NCBI GenBank assembly: GCA_963830565.1
Contig: CAWHMO010000017.1
Span: 39,743-103,742, forward strand
DNA: 64,000 nucleotides
DNA from: DATFDN01 sp963830565
GTDB taxonomy: Bacteria > Pseudomonadota > Alphaproteobacteria > Acetobacterales > Acetobacteraceae
Direction: 5' to 3'
Below the pieces are notes generated by a model. That model searched no databases. It saw only the letters and a list, made by a program, of their open reading frames with translations, and was not told the origin of the DNA. The position numbers were made by a program, and so were the translations under genes. Shown here one piece after another: positions 25,746-34,896 of the stretch (its first letter is position 1; each line of letters starts with the position of its first letter).

Positions 25746-26726
25746 ATGATCATGGTCACCGGCGGGGCCGGTTTCATCGGCTCGAACCTGCATGCCGCCC
25801 TTGTCCAGCGCGGAATTGAAACGGTCGTGGTGGACTGGCTGGGCGATCGGGGCAAATGGCGCAACCTGGCCAAGTATCCGCCCGCGCGCCTGATCCCGCC
25901 CGGGACGCTGGACGACTTCCTGGCCACGCATCCGCCGCTCGAAGTGCTGGTCCATCTGGGCGCGGTGAGCGAGACCACGGCGATCGACGGCGACCTTGCC
26001 TGGGCCACCAATGTCGAGCTGCCGCTGCGCCTGTGGCGCTGGTGCGCGGCGCGCGGGGTCCGGCTGATCTACGCCTCCTCCGCGGCGAGCTACGGCGACG
26101 GTTCGGCCGGGTTCGACGACGACGGATCGGTCGCGGCGCTGTCCCGGCTGCGGCCGCTGAACCTGTATGGCTGGACCAAGCACGCCTTCGACCTTCGCGT
26201 GGCGCGCATGGTCGCGAACGGCGAGCCGCGCCCGCCGCAATGGGCGGGCCTGAAGTTCTTCAACGTGTATGGCCCGAACGAGTATCATAAGGGCGCCATG
26301 ATCTCGGTGGTTAAGGTCAAGCACGACGAGCTGGCGGCAGGCCGGCCGATCCGGCTATTCCGCTCCGATCGGGCGGGGCTCGCCGACGGGGCGCAGGCGC
26401 GCGACTTCATCTGGGTAGGCGATGTGGTCGATGTCCTGCTCTGGCTGCTGGACAGTCCCGGCGTGAGCGGCCTGCTCAATGTCGGCACCGGTCGCGCCCG
26501 CACCTATCTCGATCTCGCCCACGCGGTGTGCGATGCCGCCGGGCGGCCGCCCGACATCGAGTTCGTGGACATGCCGAAGGCGCTGCGCGGGCAATACCAG
26601 GCCTTCACCCAGGCCAACGCCGAGCGGCTCCGCCAGGCCGGCTTTCCCGGCCAGTTCACCCCCTTGGAGGACGGAATCCGGTGCTACGTGCAGGACTACT
26701 TGACCCAAGCCGACCCGTACGTGTGA
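25746..26726 (+). CDS. hldD: ADP-L-glycero-D-manno-heptose 6-epimerase
   Basis: 326 residues of the extended SDR family: the NAD(P) motif MVTGGAGFIGSNLHAAL at the N-terminus, catalytic YGWTKHAFDLR (YxxxK), the heptose-epimerase segment FFNVYGPNEYHKGAMISVV, and the DFIWVGDVVDVLLWLL strand. It converts ADP-D-glycero- to ADP-L-glycero-manno-heptose for the LPS inner core. It heads a tight forward run into lgt (4 bases apart). Confidence 0.93.
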   Translation: MIMVTGGAGFIGSNLHAALVQRGIETVVVDWLGDRGKWRNLAKYPPARLIPPGTLDDFLATHPPLEVLVHLGAVSETTAIDGDLAWATNVELPLRLWRWCAARGVRLIYASSAASYGDGSAGFDDDGSVAALSRLRPLNLYGWTKHAFDLRVARMVANGEPRPPQWAGLKFFNVYGPNEYHKGAMISVVKVKHDELAAGRPIRLFRSDRAGLADGAQARDFIWVGDVVDVLLWLLDSPGVSGLLNVGTGRARTYLDLAHAVCDAAGRPPDIEFVDMPKALRGQYQAFTQANAERLRQAGFPGQFTPLEDGIRCYVQDYLTQADPYV

Positions 26727-26730
26727 CGGC

Positions 26731-27543
26731 ATGAACGCTCCGCTGGTCTTCCCGCAATTCGACCCCGTTGCCCTCCAGCTCGGCCCATTCGCGATCCGCT
26801 GGTATGCGCTGGCCTACATCACGGCGCTGCTGCTGGGCTGGCGGCTGGCCCGCCGGCTTGTCACCCGGGCGCCGCGAGTAGCCACCCCCGAGCAGACGGA
26901 CGACTTCCTGACCTGGGCGACGCTCGGCGTGATCCTGGGCGGGCGGCTCGGCTACGTGCTGTTCTATCAGCCGAGCCTCTACTTCGCGCACCCGGCGCGG
27001 ATCGCGCAGGTTTGGAACGGGGGGATGAGCTTCCACGGCGGCGCGATCGGCGTCACGGCCGCGATCATCTGGTTCTGCTGGCGAAACCGCATCAACGTGC
27101 TTGGCTTCGCCGACCGCATCGCCGTCTGCGTGCCGATCGGACTCGGGCTCGGCCGGGTCGCCAATTTCATCAACGGCGAGCTGTGGGGCCGCGAGGCGCC
27201 CGAATGGTGGCCGGGCGCGCTGATCTATCCGCAAGCCGGACCACCCTATGTGCCCCGCTTCCCGAGCGAGTTGTACGAGGCGTTCCTGGAAGGGATCGCG
27301 CTGCTGGCAGTGCTGCTGGTGCTGGCGCGCAGCGAGCGGGTGCGGGCGCATTTCGGGATGCTGACCGGCGTGTTCCTCGTCGGCTACGCGGTCTGCCGCA
27401 TCATCGCCGAGTGCTTCCGCCAGCCGGACGCGTTCCTCGGATACATCGCCGGGGTGCTGACGATGGGCCAGATCCTGTCCTTCCCGATGCTGCTGATCGG
27501 CCTCGCGCTGATCGCCTACAGCGTGCGGGCGCGGCGGGCTTGA
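26731..27543 (+). CDS. lgt: Prolipoprotein diacylglyceryl transferase
   Basis: 270-residue inner-membrane protein with about seven helices. It has the family signatures IRWYALAYITALLLGWRLA, GVILGGRLGYVLFYQPSLYF, GGMSFHGGAIGVT and GLGLGRVANFINGELWGR (containing the conserved Arg/Asn/Glu). It transfers diacylglycerol from phosphatidylglycerol to lipobox cysteines. Its stop overlaps the TTG start of the next gene. Confidence 0.96.
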   Translation: MNAPLVFPQFDPVALQLGPFAIRWYALAYITALLLGWRLARRLVTRAPRVATPEQTDDFLTWATLGVILGGRLGYVLFYQPSLYFAHPARIAQVWNGGMSFHGGAIGVTAAIIWFCWRNRINVLGFADRIAVCVPIGLGLGRVANFINGELWGREAPEWWPGALIYPQAGPPYVPRFPSELYEAFLEGIALLAVLLVLARSERVRAHFGMLTGVFLVGYAVCRIIAECFRQPDAFLGYIAGVLTMGQILSFPMLLIGLALIAYSVRARRA

Positions 27544-28517
27544 GCGAGCCGGAGCGGCTCGACCGCTTCATGGCGCGGGCGAACGCGGCCTACTACGCAA
27601 GCCGCGATCCGTTCGCCGACTTCACCACCGCCCCCGAAATCTGCCAGGCGTTCGGCGAAGTTCTGGGCGTCTGGGCGGCCGTCACCTGGGACCAGATGGG
27701 CCGACCCACGCCGGTGATCCTCGCCGAGGCCGGGCCTGGGCGCGGCACCCTGATGCGCGACGCGCTCCGCGCGATCGCAGCCTTGGCGCCGGCGTTCCGC
27801 GAGGCGTTGAGCCTGCACCTGATCGAGACCTCGCCCCGGTTGCGGGCGGCACAGGCGAAGCTGCTGGGCGATGCGACCTGGCACACGGGCCTGGCGAGCC
27901 TGCCCGCCGCGCCGCTGATCCTGCTTGCCAACGAGTTCCTCGACGCGCTGCCGATCCGCCAGTTCGCGCGGCGTGGCGCCGGCTGGACCGAGCGGTGCGT
28001 GAGCGGGGGGGAATTCGTGGAACTTCCCTGCGCGCACCCCGACCGGGAGGCGGGTGAAGGTCAAGTGGTCGAGGTCTGCGAGGCGGCGCTCGAGTTCGCC
28101 GCCTCACTCGGCCGCCGCTTCGCCGCGAGGCCCGGCGCGGCGCTGATCGTGGATTACGGCCCTGCCGAAAGCACGCCGGGCGACAGCCTGCAGGCGATCC
28201 GCCACGGCCGCCCGGCCGATCCTCTGTCGGAACCGGGGAGCGCCGATCTGACGGCGCATGTCGATTTCGCCGCCCTGGCCCGAGCCGCCCGCCGGGCGGG
28301 TGCCGCCTCCTATGGCCCGGTGCCACAGGGCCTGTTCCTGACGCCGCTCGGATTGCTGCAACGCACCGACCGCCTGGCCCGCACCACAAGGCCGGCGCAG
28401 GCCCAGGCGCTGATCGAGGCGGCGCGGCGCCTGATTGAGCCCGACCAGATGGGTCGGCTGTTCAAGGCACTGGCGATCTGTTCGCCGAAGTCCCCGGTTC
28501 TTGCGGGATTCGAGTGA
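27540..28517 (+). CDS. SAM-dependent methyltransferase, MidA/NDUFAF7 family
   Basis: Started at TTG 27540, which overlaps the lgt stop (TTGA); an internal ATG at 27570 is the alternative. The N-terminus YYASRDPFADFTTAPEICQAFGE is the MidA entry, followed by the SAM loop LAEAGPGRGTLMRDALRAI and LANEFLDALPIRQFARRG. Mitochondrial NDUFAF7 dimethylates an arginine of complex I subunit NDUFS2, and the bacterial homologue probably does the same for NuoD. It is coupled to both neighbours by 4-base overlaps. Confidence 0.9.
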   Translation: MSEPERLDRFMARANAAYYASRDPFADFTTAPEICQAFGEVLGVWAAVTWDQMGRPTPVILAEAGPGRGTLMRDALRAIAALAPAFREALSLHLIETSPRLRAAQAKLLGDATWHTGLASLPAAPLILLANEFLDALPIRQFARRGAGWTERCVSGGEFVELPCAHPDREAGEGQVVEVCEAALEFAASLGRRFAARPGAALIVDYGPAESTPGDSLQAIRHGRPADPLSEPGSADLTAHVDFAALARAARRAGAASYGPVPQGLFLTPLGLLQRTDRLARTTRPAQAQALIEAARRLIEPDQMGRLFKALAICSPKSPVLAGFE

Positions 28518-29323
28518 CAGGGCGCAGCCTGCGCCATATAGCCCCGGACAGAATGACTGCTCCCTCCCCGCTTCGCTCACCGATTCTTCCAACTCCGCAC
28601 GGCTTCTTCACTCGCCAAGGCGGCGTCTCCGATGGACCGTTCGCGTCGCTTAATTGCAGCCTCTCCGGGCCGGACGCGCGCGACTCGGTCCTGGAGAACC
28701 GGGCACGTGCCGCCCGCGCGGTCGGCGCCGCGCCGGCACGCCTGGTTGGGCTCACGCAGGTTCATGGCGCCGAGGCCATGAGGGTCGAAGCGCCGTGGGA
28801 GCCAGGCGCCGGACCGCGCGCCGATGCGATGGTGACGGACAGGCCCGGTCTCGCGCTCGGCATCGTCACCGCCGACTGCGCTCCGGTGCTGTTCGCCGAT
28901 CCGGCTTCCGGCGTGATCGGCGCCGCCCATGCCGGCTGGCGTGGGGCGGTCGCGGGGGTGCTGGAGACGACGATCGCGGCCATGTGCGCGCTGGGCGCGG
29001 CGCGGGAGCGCATCGCCGCCGCGATCGGCCCCTGCATCGGTCAGGCCTCCTATGAGGTCGGGGCCGATCTGTGGGATGCCGTGCTCGGCCGCAATGCGGC
29101 GGATCGGCGCTTCTTCGCCCCTGGCCGGAGCGACTGCCGATGGCAGTTCGACCTCGCCGGCTACTGCGGCGCCTGCCTCGCCGCCTCGGGGATCGCGCGG
29201 GTCGCGACCCTCGGCGCCGACACCGCGGCCGATGCGGCGCGATTCTTCAGCCACCGGCGCCGCACCCTCGCCGGCGGCGGGCCGATCGGGCATCAGATTT
29301 CCATTATCGCGCTGCCGGCCTGA
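28514..29323 (+). CDS. pgeF: Polyphenol oxidase / purine nucleosidase family (YfiH/LACC1-like)
   Basis: A GTG at 28514 overlaps the previous stop (GTGA); ATG 28553 is another possible start and begins closer to the family's usual N-terminus. The motifs are HGFFTRQGGVSDGPFASLNC, the metal-binding VTADCAPVLFADP and AAHAGWRGAVAGVLE, and GPCIGQASYEVG. The family combines adenosine deaminase/phosphorylase and peptidoglycan-editing (PgeF) activities. It is part of the lgt-midA-pgeF-lipoprotein chain. Confidence 0.9.
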   Translation: MTGRSLRHIAPDRMTAPSPLRSPILPTPHGFFTRQGGVSDGPFASLNCSLSGPDARDSVLENRARAARAVGAAPARLVGLTQVHGAEAMRVEAPWEPGAGPRADAMVTDRPGLALGIVTADCAPVLFADPASGVIGAAHAGWRGAVAGVLETTIAAMCALGAARERIAAAIGPCIGQASYEVGADLWDAVLGRNAADRRFFAPGRSDCRWQFDLAGYCGACLAASGIARVATLGADTAADAARFFSHRRRTLAGGGPIGHQISIIALPA

Positions 29324-30222
29324 TGCGCCTGCTTCCGCTGCTCGCGCTGGCGGGCATTCTCGCCTCTTGCGGAACCCTGCCGCAGCCGTTCCGCGGCAAC
29401 CCTGGGGAGACGGCGCGCCGGCTGGCGTCCGAGCCGCCGATCCTGCCCCGGCTGATCGTGCCCGCGCCCGCCACGGCGCTGCTGTCCGATGATGGCGGCA
29501 AGGCGTTCGCCGCGCTGCTCGCCCGCGACCTCCAGCTTCGTGAGGTGCCGGCCTATGCCGAGGCCGGACACAGCGGCGACTGGGTGCTCGCGGTGTCGGC
29601 GACCGACACTGGCCAGGCCGTCGTTCCGGTGTACACGGTGCGCACGCCGCAGGGCCGCGATGCCGCGACCTTGCGGGGCTCGCCGGTGCCGGTGGCCGTC
29701 TGGGCGACGGCGGCGCCGGCGACGCTCCAGCAGGTGGCGGCCGACGCCGCCCAGCGGCTTTCGGTCATGCTGGCCGGGATCAACACCAGCCTGCAACGCG
29801 CCAATCCCAACAGCCTCTACAACCGTCCGGCGCGCGTGGCCGTGCTGGAGGTGACGGGCGCGCCGGGCGACGGCGATGCCGCGCTGACCCGGCTGATGCG
29901 CGCCCATCTCTCGGCGCTGGGCGAGGCGGTGCAGGACCAGCCCAAGGACGCGGACTTCGTCGTGCAGGGACAGGTGCGGGTGGTGCCGATCGGCAACGGG
30001 CAGGAGCGGGTGGAGATCCAGTGGATCGTCACCGAACCCAGGCGGGCGAATACGCCGGGCGGGGCGGAGCGCGGGCGCGTGGTGCAGCTCAACAATGTCG
30101 CGGTGGGCTCGCTCGGCGGGGTCTGGGGCGATGTCGCCCAGGCGGTGGCCGAGGAGGCCTCGGGCGGCGTGCGCGAGGTGGTGTTGCGTCAGTCCGGGCG
30201 CGGGCCGATCAAAGCCCAGTAG
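29323..30222 (+). CDS. Putative outer-membrane/periplasmic lipoprotein
   Basis: 299 residues whose ATG overlaps the previous stop (TGATG). The N-terminus LLPLLALAGILASCGTL has a lipobox (LASC), so Lgt encoded three genes upstream would modify it. The rest contains ARVAVLEVTGAPGDGDAALT and FVVQGQVRVVPIGNGQERVE, beta-rich stretches, but I recognise no catalytic motif. The pairing with pgeF and prs is common in Acetobacterales-type genomes. Function unknown. Confidence 0.75.
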   Translation: MRLLPLLALAGILASCGTLPQPFRGNPGETARRLASEPPILPRLIVPAPATALLSDDGGKAFAALLARDLQLREVPAYAEAGHSGDWVLAVSATDTGQAVVPVYTVRTPQGRDAATLRGSPVPVAVWATAAPATLQQVAADAAQRLSVMLAGINTSLQRANPNSLYNRPARVAVLEVTGAPGDGDAALTRLMRAHLSALGEAVQDQPKDADFVVQGQVRVVPIGNGQERVEIQWIVTEPRRANTPGGAERGRVVQLNNVAVGSLGGVWGDVAQAVAEEASGGVREVVLRQSGRGPIKAQ

Positions 30223-30302
30223 TTTCGCGCCCGGGTTCATGGACATGTCGTGGTCTCGTTGCTAGAAGGCCACGTCCCACGGCGCCGAGGGCACCGCATC
30301 CC

Positions 30303-31235
30303 ATGAAGATCGTTGCCTGCAACAGCAACCGCCCGCTGGCCAACGCCATGGCCGCGGCGCTGAACCTGCCGCTGACCCGCGCCGCCGTCCGCCGCTTCGC
30401 CGACATGGAGATCTTCGTCGAGATCCACGAGAACATCCGGGGCGAGGACGTGTTCGTGATCCAGTCCACGTCCTATCCGGCCAACGATCACCTGATGGAG
30501 CTGCTGATCACCCTGGATGCGCTGCGCCGCAGTTCGGCACGGCGGGTGACGGCGGTGGTGCCGTATTTCGGCTACGCAAGGCAGGACCGGAAATCCGGGC
30601 CGCGCACGCCGATCAGCGCGAAGCTGGTGGCCAACCTCATCACCGAGGCGGGCGCGCATCGCGTGCTGACGATGGACCTGCACGCCGGGCAGATCCAGGG
30701 CTTCTTCGACATCCCCGTGGACAATCTCTACGCCGCCCCCTTGTTCGCCCGCGACATCAAGGAGCGCTATGGCGGACGCGACATCATGATCGTCTCCCCC
30801 GACGTGGGCGGGGTGCTGCGGGCGCGGGCCATCGCGACGCGGCTGAACGTCGATCTCGCGATCATCGACAAACGGCGCGACCGGGCGGGCGTGTCGGAGG
30901 TGATGAACGTGATCGGCGACGTGGAGGGGCGCGACTGCATCCTGGTGGATGACATCGTCGATTCCGGCGGCACCCTGGTGAACGCGGCGGCGGCGCTGAT
31001 CGACAACGGGGCGCGCTCGGCGAGCGTCTATGTCACCCACGGCGTGCTATCGGGCGGCGCGGTGGCGCGGATCGCATCCTCGCCGATCGAGATGGTGACA
31101 ATCACGGACTCGATCCTGGCGACCGAGGCGGTGCGGGTGGCGGACAACATCCGCCAGATCACGATCGCCCCGCTGATGGCGGAGGCGATGCGGCGGATCA
31201 ACGACGAGAGTTCGGTGAGTTCGCTGTTTGATTGA
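30303..31235 (+). CDS. prs: Ribose-phosphate pyrophosphokinase
   Basis: 310 residues from ATG 30303. It has the Prs motifs NRPLANAMAAALNLPLT near the start, YFGYARQDRKSGPRTPISAK, the catalytic/flag region LTMDLHAGQIQGFFDIPVDN and the PRPP-binding loop CILVDDIVDSGGTLVNAA. It makes PRPP from ribose 5-phosphate and ATP for nucleotide, His and Trp synthesis. Confidence 0.96.
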   Translation: MKIVACNSNRPLANAMAAALNLPLTRAAVRRFADMEIFVEIHENIRGEDVFVIQSTSYPANDHLMELLITLDALRRSSARRVTAVVPYFGYARQDRKSGPRTPISAKLVANLITEAGAHRVLTMDLHAGQIQGFFDIPVDNLYAAPLFARDIKERYGGRDIMIVSPDVGGVLRARAIATRLNVDLAIIDKRRDRAGVSEVMNVIGDVEGRDCILVDDIVDSGGTLVNAAAALIDNGARSASVYVTHGVLSGGAVARIASSPIEMVTITDSILATEAVRVADNIRQITIAPLMAEAMRRINDESSVSSLFD

Positions 31236-31291
31236 GGTGGGCGAACAGCCCCCGGTTCCTCCCCGGCCCCTCCCGTAAGGAGCTAACAGAT

Positions 31292-31382
31292 CGTCACGCG
31301 CGGGCTTGACCCGCGCATCCAACGCAGGGTCCGCGCCGCTGCAACCTTGCTATGCATTGACGAGTCAAGCCCGGCAATGACG
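31292..31382. repeat. Palindromic intergenic repeat, relative of the gatA-gatB repeat
   Basis: The left arm CGTCACGCGCGGGCTTGACC and right arm GTCAAGCCCGGCAATGACG are imperfect complements about 90 bases apart. Core sequence (GTCA...GGGCTTGACC) resembles the repeat at 20714-20801. It fills most of the 215-base gap between prs and the convergent secreted-protein gene and may terminate both. Confidence 0.65.
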
Positions 31383-31450
31383 ATGGGAGCCGTTACAGCG
31401 GAGATGTGTGAACACCGTGGCCCGTAAAGACCGGGGCAGTCGAGGCGCGC

Positions 31451-32137
31451 TTACATCGGCGGAACCAGATCCCCCTTGCCTACGGCCACGAAGTTCGCCG
31501 TGGTCTTGCCGTTGTCCTCGGTCGCGACAACGAAAACGTGGGAGCCGTCCCTTAGTACCGCGTGCTCGCCCGGTTCGAACGTAACCACCGGAGTGGTCGG
31601 CGGGATCAGGATTTTCTGCTCGCCGCCTTTGTAGGAAACAGTGATCTGCTGGCCGCCGGACTGGCCGGATGAGGATGCAACGCTGCCATTGGTCATCGCG
31701 GTGCTGACTTGGTTGGCGCTCCCAGCCGAGGAACTGGCCGCGACCGTGCCGTTGGTCATGCTGCTGGACACGCTGCCGCCCGAGTTGGACGTGTCGGGCA
31801 GCCTGTCCCAGGGGTAGTGGCCCTCGCCCGCCCCTCGCATCGAAGCCGGAAAGACCACCACCTCAACGGCGGTAGCGGAGTTGCCGGACTCCTTGGTGGC
31901 GACGCCGATATAGCTCCCCTGCTTCACGTCCGACAGGCTCGACTTCACCACGGTTGCGTACTTCGTGGCGTTGTCGAGCGTGAGCTTGACGTCGCCGCCC
32001 TGCTGCGACTTCACGGTCACGCTGTTGTTGTCGAAGGACTCGATCGTGCCGCGAACCCGCTCTTTCTGCGGGGCCGCATAGGCCGCGACCGTGAAAACGA
32101 CCGTCGTCGCGAGCGTCAACCCAAGCAATCTCATCAT
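31451..32137 (-). CDS. Secreted protein with OB-like (DUF5666-type) domain and low-complexity SSSMTNG repeats
   Basis: 228 residues from ATG 32137; the signal peptide is MMRLLGLTLATTVVFTVAAYA. An N-terminal domain (RVRGTIESFDNNSVTVKSQQ, then GSYIGVATKE) looks like DUF5666. A Ser/Asn-rich linker then contains imperfect repeats of SSSMTNGTVA / STAMTNGSVA / SSS, and a C-terminal beta domain starts QQITVSYKGGEQKILIP. Probably periplasmic; function unknown. Confidence 0.7.
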   Translation of the reverse strand: MMRLLGLTLATTVVFTVAAYAAPQKERVRGTIESFDNNSVTVKSQQGGDVKLTLDNATKYATVVKSSLSDVKQGSYIGVATKESGNSATAVEVVVFPASMRGAGEGHYPWDRLPDTSNSGGSVSSSMTNGTVAASSSAGSANQVSTAMTNGSVASSSGQSGGQQITVSYKGGEQKILIPPTTPVVTFEPGEHAVLRDGSHVFVVATEDNGKTTANFVAVGKGDLVPPM

Positions 32138-32273
32138 GGTCCCCCCTGTATGGGCTCTCCGCCTGGTTGAGCGTCCGAACAAGCGGCAGATTCAAGCGGA
32201 TAGGCGGCCATGGCCTTCTCGCTGTCAAGGTAGGCCGCGGGATCGAAGAGGACGAGCCTCAAGGGTCATCGGC

Positions 32274-32714
32274 TCACCGCGCCTGGACCGGGCTCAGCCG
32301 CACCACGGGAATGAGCCGGGCCGTACGGCGTTGATACTCCTCATACGGCGGGTAGATCGCCACCAGACGCGGCCAGAGCCGATCCCTGTCATCCGGGTCC
32401 GCCCGTCGTGCCGTCACGGCAATGCGCCGAGGACCGATTCGTACCTCGCCTCTGGGATCGGCCTGGAGATTGAGATACCAGGCCGGGTGCCGAGGCGCGC
32501 CGCCCTGGGAGCCGACGACGATGAGATCGTCTCCGTCCGCCAGATAGAGCAGCGGCACGGTCCGCGACCGACCGGATTTGCGGCCCTTGGTCTTCAACAG
32601 ACACACGGGCGCCCCGGACGGAACGCGCCCCATCAGTCTGCCGCCGCTCAGGCGATAGATCCAGGTATTCAGGGCGCTGAGGGCGTGCATCACCGATGGA
32701 GGCATGCCGACCAT
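32274..32714 (-). CDS. Nitroreductase family deazaflavin-type (Ddn-like) protein
   Basis: About 146 residues from ATG 32714 (ATG 32705 is equally possible; neither has a strong ribosome site). The motifs VCLLKTKGRKSGRSRTVPLL, DDLIVVGSQGGAPRHPAWYL and YPPYEEYQRRTARLIPVVRL are those of the F420/FMN-binding split-barrel family including mycobacterial Ddn. In proteobacteria the cofactor and substrate are mostly unknown. Confidence 0.85.
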   Translation of the reverse strand: MVGMPPSVMHALSALNTWIYRLSGGRLMGRVPSGAPVCLLKTKGRKSGRSRTVPLLYLADGDDLIVVGSQGGAPRHPAWYLNLQADPRGEVRIGPRRIAVTARRADPDDRDRLWPRLVAIYPPYEEYQRRTARLIPVVRLSPVQAR

Positions 32715-32867
32715 GCTGCCATGATGCGATGCCTGCGACCATGCTCGGCCCGGCGCGCCAGGGAACGGAGCCGAGCGGAGCCCGTCGCCAGCGCACCGGC
32801 ACGCAGCGCCACCCCGACGTGACGCCCCCCGCTTCCTGCCCGATACTCCCCCCAGGAGGACGCCCCC

Positions 32868-34223
32868 ATGCGCCAGATGACCCTCGTCGCCTTCCTGCAA
32901 GCCCAGAATTGCAGCAACTTCGTCGGCTCCTGGCGCCACCCGGAGGCGGCGTCCGACTTCACGTCGCCCGAGTACTACCGCCGCATCGCCCGCACGCTGG
33001 AAGCCGGCAAGTTCCACCTCGCCTTCTTCGACGACCGCCTGGCGATGCCGGACCGCCTTGGCGGCGACCATGCCCATACCGTCGCGCATGGCATACGCTG
33101 CGTGAAGATGGACCCGGTCACCGTGCTGATGGTGATGGGCATGGCGACCGAGCGGCTCGGCCTCGGTTCCACCTACTCCACCACCTACTACGAGCCGTTC
33201 CACGTCGCGCGCGTGTTCGCGACGCTCGACCTGATGACGGGCGGCCGCGCCGCGTGGAACGTGGTGACCTCGCTGAACGACGGCGAGGCGCTGAACATGG
33301 GGATCGGCGCGCACATGGAGCACGACCTCCGCTACGACCGCGCCGACGAGTTCATGGAGGTGGTGCTCGGGCACTGGGACGCGTGGGAGGATGACGCGCT
33401 GGTGGTGGACAAGCGAAGCGGGCTGTTCGCCCGTCCCGACAAGGTGCATCGCCTGGACCACCAGGGCCGCTTCTTCCGCTCGCGCGGGCCGTTCACCGTG
33501 CCGCGCTCGGCCCAGGGCCATCCGGTCATCATCCAGGCCGGGCAGAGCGGGCGCGGGCAGCGTTTCGCCGCGCGCTGGGCGGAGCTGGTGTTCGTCGCCT
33601 ATCACGACCTCGAGCGGGCGCGGCGCGACTACGCCGCGTTCAAGCACGCGGTGGCCAGCGCCGGTCGCGACCCGGCGCTCGTGCGGATCACCATGGCGTC
33701 CTACCCGGTGGTCGCCGAGACCCGCGCGGAGGCCGAGGACAAGCTCGCCGTCATCGAATCCCTGCCCAACGATATCGACCGCCTGTCATTGCTGTCCGAG
33801 CTGCTGAACTTCGACTTCGGCTCCAAGGGCCTGGACGAGGCTTTAACCGACGCCGAGCTGGATTCCATGTCGGGCGGCCAGTACCTGCGCGACCGCGTGA
33901 CGCGCGCCAGCGGCAACCCGCACCCGACGGTGCGCGAGTTCATGCAACACAGCGGGCGCGGCAGCCTGCGTGACCATCCGGTGTTCTGCGGCTCGCCGCG
34001 CGACGTCGCCGATCAGATGGAGGAATGGTTCACCGCCCCGGCCTGCGACGGGTTCGTGATCGCCGCCTCGCACGTGCCGGGGGCATATGAGGATTTCGTG
34101 CGGCTCGCCGTTCCCGAGCTGCAACGCCGCGGCCTGTATCGCCGCGAGTATACCGGGCGCACCTTACGCGAGAATCTCGGCCTGCCGCGCCCCGCGGTCG
34201 GTGCATGGCGCGCAGGCGCTTGA
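32868..34223 (+). CDS. LLM-class flavin-dependent monooxygenase (NtaA/SnaA/DszA family)
   Basis: 451 residues with an AGGAGG ribosome site before ATG 32868. It has the family features RQMTLVAFLQAQNCSNFVGS at the start, TERLGLGSTYSTTYYEPFHV, the FMN-binding segment GRAAWNVVTSLNDGEALNMG and HPVIIQAGQSGRGQRFAARW. It uses reduced FMN from a partner reductase to oxygenate a small N-, S- or C-substrate (NTA, EDTA, dibenzothiophene sulfone or alkanesulfonate relatives). No reductase gene is adjacent; the substrate is unknown. Confidence 0.88.
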   Translation: MRQMTLVAFLQAQNCSNFVGSWRHPEAASDFTSPEYYRRIARTLEAGKFHLAFFDDRLAMPDRLGGDHAHTVAHGIRCVKMDPVTVLMVMGMATERLGLGSTYSTTYYEPFHVARVFATLDLMTGGRAAWNVVTSLNDGEALNMGIGAHMEHDLRYDRADEFMEVVLGHWDAWEDDALVVDKRSGLFARPDKVHRLDHQGRFFRSRGPFTVPRSAQGHPVIIQAGQSGRGQRFAARWAELVFVAYHDLERARRDYAAFKHAVASAGRDPALVRITMASYPVVAETRAEAEDKLAVIESLPNDIDRLSLLSELLNFDFGSKGLDEALTDAELDSMSGGQYLRDRVTRASGNPHPTVREFMQHSGRGSLRDHPVFCGSPRDVADQMEEWFTAPACDGFVIAASHVPGAYEDFVRLAVPELQRRGLYRREYTGRTLRENLGLPRPAVGAWRAGA

Positions 34224-34272
34224 GGGCGGAGCCGGGGCAGGCTAACTCAAACCGACTTCAGGAGGAATTGCC

Positions 34273-34896
34273 ATGAAGCTTTTCTACGCACCCGGCGCCT
34301 GCTCGCTCGGCATCCACGTCCTGCTCGAGGAGATCGGCAAGCCCTATGAGACGGCAGTGGTCAAGTTTGCGGAAGGCGCGCAATACAAACCGGACTTCAC
34401 CGCCATCAACCCGAAGTCGAAGGTGCCGACCCTGGTGCGCGACGACGGCTCGGTGCTGACCGAGTTCCCGGCCATCGCATACTGGCTGGCCCGCACCAAT
34501 CCGCAGGCGAAGCTGCTCCCCGACGATCCCGACACGATGCGCGCTTGCTGGAGGCGATGGACTATGTGGTCGCCACCATGCACATGCAGGGCTTCTCGCG
34601 CATGTTCCGCCCCGAGAACTTCGCGCCCCACCCCGAAGATGCCGAGAAGGTGAAGGCCAGGGGACGCGAGATGTTCGAGAAGGGGCTGGCGTCTGATGGA
34701 CAAGACGCTGGCCGGAAAGGACTATCTCGGCGGCTCCTCCATGTCGATCGCCGATGCCGCGCTGTTCTACGTGGAGTTCTGGGCCGCCGCGCGCATGAAC
34801 ATGACGCTGCCGCCCAACTGCGCTGCCCACTACCAGCGGATGCTGGCCCGGCCGGCGGTGCGCAAGGCGATGGAAGCCGAGGGGCTGCAAGCCTGA
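34273..34896 (+). pseudogene. Glutathione S-transferase, two compensating frameshifts
   Basis: A near-perfect ribosome site (AGGAGG) precedes ATG 34273. The thioredoxin-like N-terminal domain reads MKLFYAPGACSLGIHVLLEE through SKVPTLVRDDGSVLTEFPAI. One base is missing near 34540 (GCGCTTG for an expected GCGCCTTG), moving the helical domain (LLEAMDYVVATMHMQGFSRM) to another frame; an extra base near 34693 restores the frame for MDKTLAGKDYLGGSSMSIAD to the stop at 34896. All parts of a ~205-residue GST are present, so two sequencing errors are a real possibility. Confidence 0.8.

Noticed and set aside
32274..33647. 457-codon reverse ORF
   Set aside because: Its first two thirds are antisense to the LLM monooxygenase; only the last ~146 codons are the nitroreductase-family gene.
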